From positions 21,766,349-21,830,348 of the forward strand of contig CM038702.1 of NCBI GenBank assembly GCA_021613375.1: DNA of 64,000 bases, given 5' to 3'. Shown in pieces: positions 62,601 to 64,000 of the stretch; positions within the stretch are counted from its first letter, which is position 1; each line of letters starts with the position of its first letter. Source of the stretch: Megaleporinus macrocephalus (taxonomy: Eukaryota > Chordata > Actinopteri > Characiformes > Anostomidae). Both the position numbers and the translations under genes were made by a program. The notes under the pieces are model-generated. The model was given only the letters and a program-made list of their open reading frames with translations. It had not been told where the DNA came from and ran no database searches.

Positions 62601-63375
62601 ATAGATGTACAGTATGAGAAAAATAGTGTTTTGCAGGAAGTGAAGCATGTAAATCTATTCTAGTATTTTAACCATTGTTAAAGTTCTTTAAATTACTGCA
62701 TAAAATAATATAATGATATTTTATTATAACAAAAAACCCTTTTTACATAAAACTATGAAACTATAAAAGAATTGCAACCGAACTAGACTAAGAGTACTGT
62801 AAAGCACAAAGTAATACATCTCAAAGCCCTGAATATCTTTAGAATAAATTGTTTACAAATATTTCCATTGTATGTATGGCACAAATGTCCAAATACTGTG
62901 GCATGTTCACTCTGTTTAAAAGTGTTAATTTATTTAATAAATGGCAGTACAGTTGTGTGTAAAGAGATCCACTTATCTTGGTTCCACTGACACGCAGGCG
63001 ATGAGACTTTCTCTCTTTTGTTTTTAAGGTCTTTCACAACTGCACCTGTGTTGGAGATGCTAACCTGCCCACTGCAAACAGGTCAGCAGTGCTGGGTCAG
63101 TGCCAACGCCAGGACAACTGTGATCGCATGTTTAAAATTTATATGGGGGTGTCAGTGCTGGGGGCATTTATCTCAGCTTGTGGAGCCACTCCCGGATACA
63201 TTATCTTGCTCAGGTAATTGATTATGGACAATCCATACACTACAGTCGCTTATCCTGCTTGTCTAGCTATCAGATGAAATTGAACCACTTGACTGTCTTC
63301 TTTCTTTTAGATCTATACAGCCTGAGCTGAAGTCTTTAGCACTTGGGATGCAGACGCTGATTGTCAGGACCCTTG
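48103..63375 (+). CDS. SLCO1-type organic anion transporter (OATP), 3' end off window
   Basis: Twelve coding exons encode 578 residues plus one base. The start ATG (GCACCATGA) gives [17 protein letters not shown]. Family marks: [23 protein letters not shown], the OATP signature [22 protein letters not shown], a Kazal-like cysteine loop and [10 protein letters not shown]. OATPs are 12-helix plasma-membrane proteins that exchange bile salts, conjugated steroids, thyroid hormones and similar amphipathic anions. The loop and AGLTVSYQG segments look closest to the SLCO1 subfamily; fish have several such genes (slco1c1, 1d1, 1e1, 1f), and I cannot choose. Family length is about 650-700 residues, so roughly 80-120 residues (last helices and C-tail) remain to the right. 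All visible junctions are in phase, with no stops. Confidence 0.92.
48158..48222. repeat. (TC)n microsatellite beside SLCO exon 2 donor
   Basis: An almost pure CT dinucleotide tract starts four bases after the exon's GT. A U/C-rich intronic tract so near a donor could bind splicing regulators such as PTB; that role is inference. Confidence 0.9.
49865..50540. repeat. (CA)n / ATGCATGAAAACACAC composite satellite
   Basis: CA dinucleotide runs are regularly interrupted by ATGCATGAAAA (variants ATGCATTAAAA and ATGCATGAAC). The interrupters are spaced irregularly, about 14-60 bp apart. The whole tract is about 675 bp in SLCO intron 2. Open frames read through it on both strands (Cys-Val or Thr-His repeats) but are artefacts of composition. 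Confidence 0.95.
50788..56901 (+). CDS. SLCO exons 3-7: helices 1-5 region
   Basis: Exons 50788-50929, 52858-52990, 53845-53969, 54660-54806 and 56803-56901. They begin [20 protein letters not shown] (helix 1), then [37 protein letters not shown] (helix 2), [18 protein letters not shown] (helix 3) and the extracellular loop [18 protein letters not shown] with likely N-glycosylation sites (NAT, NGS). Then come [36 protein letters not shown] and [17 protein letters not shown]. The order and spacing match OATPs. Confidence 0.9.
54858..55003. mobile_element. Small palindromic MITE, copy in SLCO intron 6
   Basis: ATATTGTTGCTGTCCAAAG on the left and TTTGTCTTTGGACAGTGAC on the right are inverted arms of the same family as 36598-36852. 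It starts about 50 bp after exon 6. Confidence 0.7.
55340..56640. repeat. Pyrimidine-rich region of ~315-bp tandem repeats plus (TC)n
   Basis: The plus strand is almost only C and T. An order of sub-motifs, each starting ATCACTCTTTTT, recurs at 55356, 55659, 55985 and 56302 (spacings 303, 326 and 317). Each contains ATCATCATTA/ATCATTATTA, GCATCTCTCCTTTTATCTCA-like, CCATTA..CTAACA and TATCACTCTGCC blocks; the fourth copy degenerates. A pure (TC)n run follows at about 56542-56606. Such mirror-like polypyrimidine DNA can form triplexes. It lies about 160 bp before SLCO exon 7. Confidence 0.9.
56902..58950. other. SLCO intron 7, nothing recognised
   Basis: About 2 kb of AT-rich intron. Short frames (for example 57402-57587) have no partner or motif. 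No terminal inverted repeats were found by eye. Confidence 0.45.
58951..61202 (+). CDS. SLCO exons 8-10: signature motif and central loop
   Basis: Exons 58951-59211, 59799-59963 and 61007-61202. Exon 8 carries [16 protein letters not shown], the superfamily signature at helix 6, then a helix and the PRSLPKQGD cytoplasmic loop rich in Ser, Glu and Gln. Exon 9 gives [34 protein letters not shown] and YGQSPSKA (helices 7-8). Exon 10 gives [37 protein letters not shown] and [11 protein letters not shown], leading into the large loop. Confidence 0.92.
59360..59505. repeat. Partial small palindromic MITE in SLCO intron 8
   Basis: GACGATGAAGGGAGCAATAG and TTTCAGAGATACCTG, TTTGCTTTGGACGGCGAC match interior and right-arm sequence of the family copy at 36598-36852 (AGCAATAGAAATGC; GGAGATACTTGG; GGCAGCGACG). 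Confidence 0.55.
60195..60262. repeat. Perfect 34-bp tandem duplication
   Basis: The unit CAAGGGCTAATACTTGAGC, ATTCACTGAAACTGA occurs twice head to tail with no mismatch (60195-60228 and 60229-60262) in SLCO intron 9. Confidence 0.95.
61277..61540. mobile_element. Small palindromic MITE, copy in SLCO intron 10
   Basis: TGTATCGTCGCTGTTCAG, ...ATCTCCAAAATG on the left and GGAAAGCGGCGATATGAAA on the right are related, inverted ends of the GCTGTCCAAAGAAAA family. The interior has ACAAAAACTGTCTTCACTT. An incidental frame (61278-61481) is not a gene. Confidence 0.6.
61967..63375 (+). CDS. SLCO exons 11-13: Kazal-like loop and helices 9-10
   Basis: Exons 61967-62132, 63029-63213 and 63311-63375. 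The extracellular loop encodes [35 protein letters not shown] and [17 protein letters not shown], a Kazal-type cysteine array conserved in loop 5 of OATPs. Then come [39 protein letters not shown] and [19 protein letters not shown]. Exon 13 ends in phase 1 at a GTATGA donor, so at least one further exon must follow beyond 64000 or in the last 600 bases; I see none in those. Confidence 0.92.
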
Positions 63376-63659
63376 GTATGAACACTTCTCTTTCATTAAT
63401 GCACTGCCCTCCCAGGAGGTTACTTACATCTCTTCCTTTTGGCTCAATAGTATTAAATATTTTAAACAAGTCCTGTTGCTTGTTTATCTTCACCATAACA
63501 GCACATAGTCAATAATGTTATATTTCTTCTTGTATACAACATACAACATTGTATTTCTCTTTGCTCACACAGGGACATGCAGTAAATACAGTGGTTTTGT
63601 TTAGAACCATGAGTTCTCCTATTACAATGTTCTACATTAATGTTCTACATGCTTCTGTA

Positions 63660-63776
63660 CAGAACCTTTTAGAAAGTGGTTCTTTATGGCACCAAAAAGG
63701 GTTCTTCTTTTGTTATGATAGCAGAACCTTTATGGTGCCACATAGAATTATTTTCAAAAAGGTTCTGTAAAGAACC
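63660..63776. mobile_element. Short palindromic GGTTCTTT MITE
   Basis: TGGTTCTTTATGGCACCAAA is mirrored by AACCTTTATGGTGCCACATA, and AGAACCTTTTAGAAAG has its inverse near AAAAAGGTTCTGTAAAG. This foldback sequence is a familiar dispersed element of fish genomes. Confidence 0.65.
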
Positions 63777-63869
63777 ATATACAATCTTCCATCAATCTGA
63801 AAAACACATTAAAGAATGAATGAAACTGTACTATTTAGAATCAATAGTTCTAAATAGAATTTCCTTTAC

Positions 63870-64000
63870 TAAACACATTGTTCATTTTATCAGCTCCACT
63901 AACAATACAGGAGCTCTTTGGAGTTCTGCACTTACAGACTGTAGACCAACTGCTTCTATTCATATTTTGTTATCCCCCTTTCACCTGTTCTTCAGTGATC
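63870..64000. mobile_element. Left-truncated copy of the 800-bp palindromic MITE, runs off the window
   Basis: TTTTATCAGCTCCACTAACA, ACTTACAGACTGTAGACCAAC and GTTCTTCAGTGATC align with 1190-1310 of the complete copy (CTCAGCTCCACTTACA, ACAGACTGTAGTCCATC, TTCTTCAATGTC). It continues past 64000. Confidence 0.75.

Overview
The window is vertebrate nuclear DNA, almost certainly from a teleost fish. Its coding capacity is in many short exons with GT/AG borders, separated by AT-rich introns full of microsatellites and fish-type transposon debris (hAT, Tc1, PIF/Harbinger-like MITEs, a tRNA-like SINE). The repeat families look ostariophysan (characin or catfish-like), but I cannot fix the species. No bacterial operon, CRISPR array, rRNA or convincing tRNA gene is present.

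Positions 1-7350 are intergenic and repeat-rich: two copies of an 800-bp palindromic MITE family, an older repeat split by an inserted hAT element, and a SINE.

Positions 7424-45097 (+) hold one complete secreted gel-forming mucin of the MUC2/MUC5/VWF class, which I reconstruct as about 44 exons and 2,898 residues. The order is signal peptide, D1, D2, D', D3, a single 3.3-kb Thr-rich mucin exon, D4 with a GDPH motif, VWC-like modules and a C-terminal cystine knot. All junctions agree in reading phase, but one 28-bp exon after the mucin domain is tentative. The gene has no CysD domains. The CXXC (CGLC) motif is broken in D1 and D3. One intron carries a 3.1-kb, 16-bp minisatellite that abuts a dead Tc1 element.

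From about 45870 to the right edge (+) lies an SLCO1-type organic anion transporter (OATP), starting only a few hundred bases after the mucin polyadenylation signals. A non-coding first exon and 12 coding exons (48103-63375; 578 residues plus one base) are visible, including the OATP signature and the Kazal-like extracellular loop. The last transmembrane part lies outside the window. Its introns hold a CA/ATGCATG satellite, a 1.1-kb pyrimidine tract built from ~315-bp repeats, and several copies of a small palindromic MITE.

The two genes are not obviously functionally linked. The mucin would build extracellular mucus; the transporter would move amphipathic anions across a plasma membrane. I see no clear new biological system. 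The most notable points are the unusual disulfide chemistry and repeat architecture of the mucin and the transposon-seeded minisatellite.
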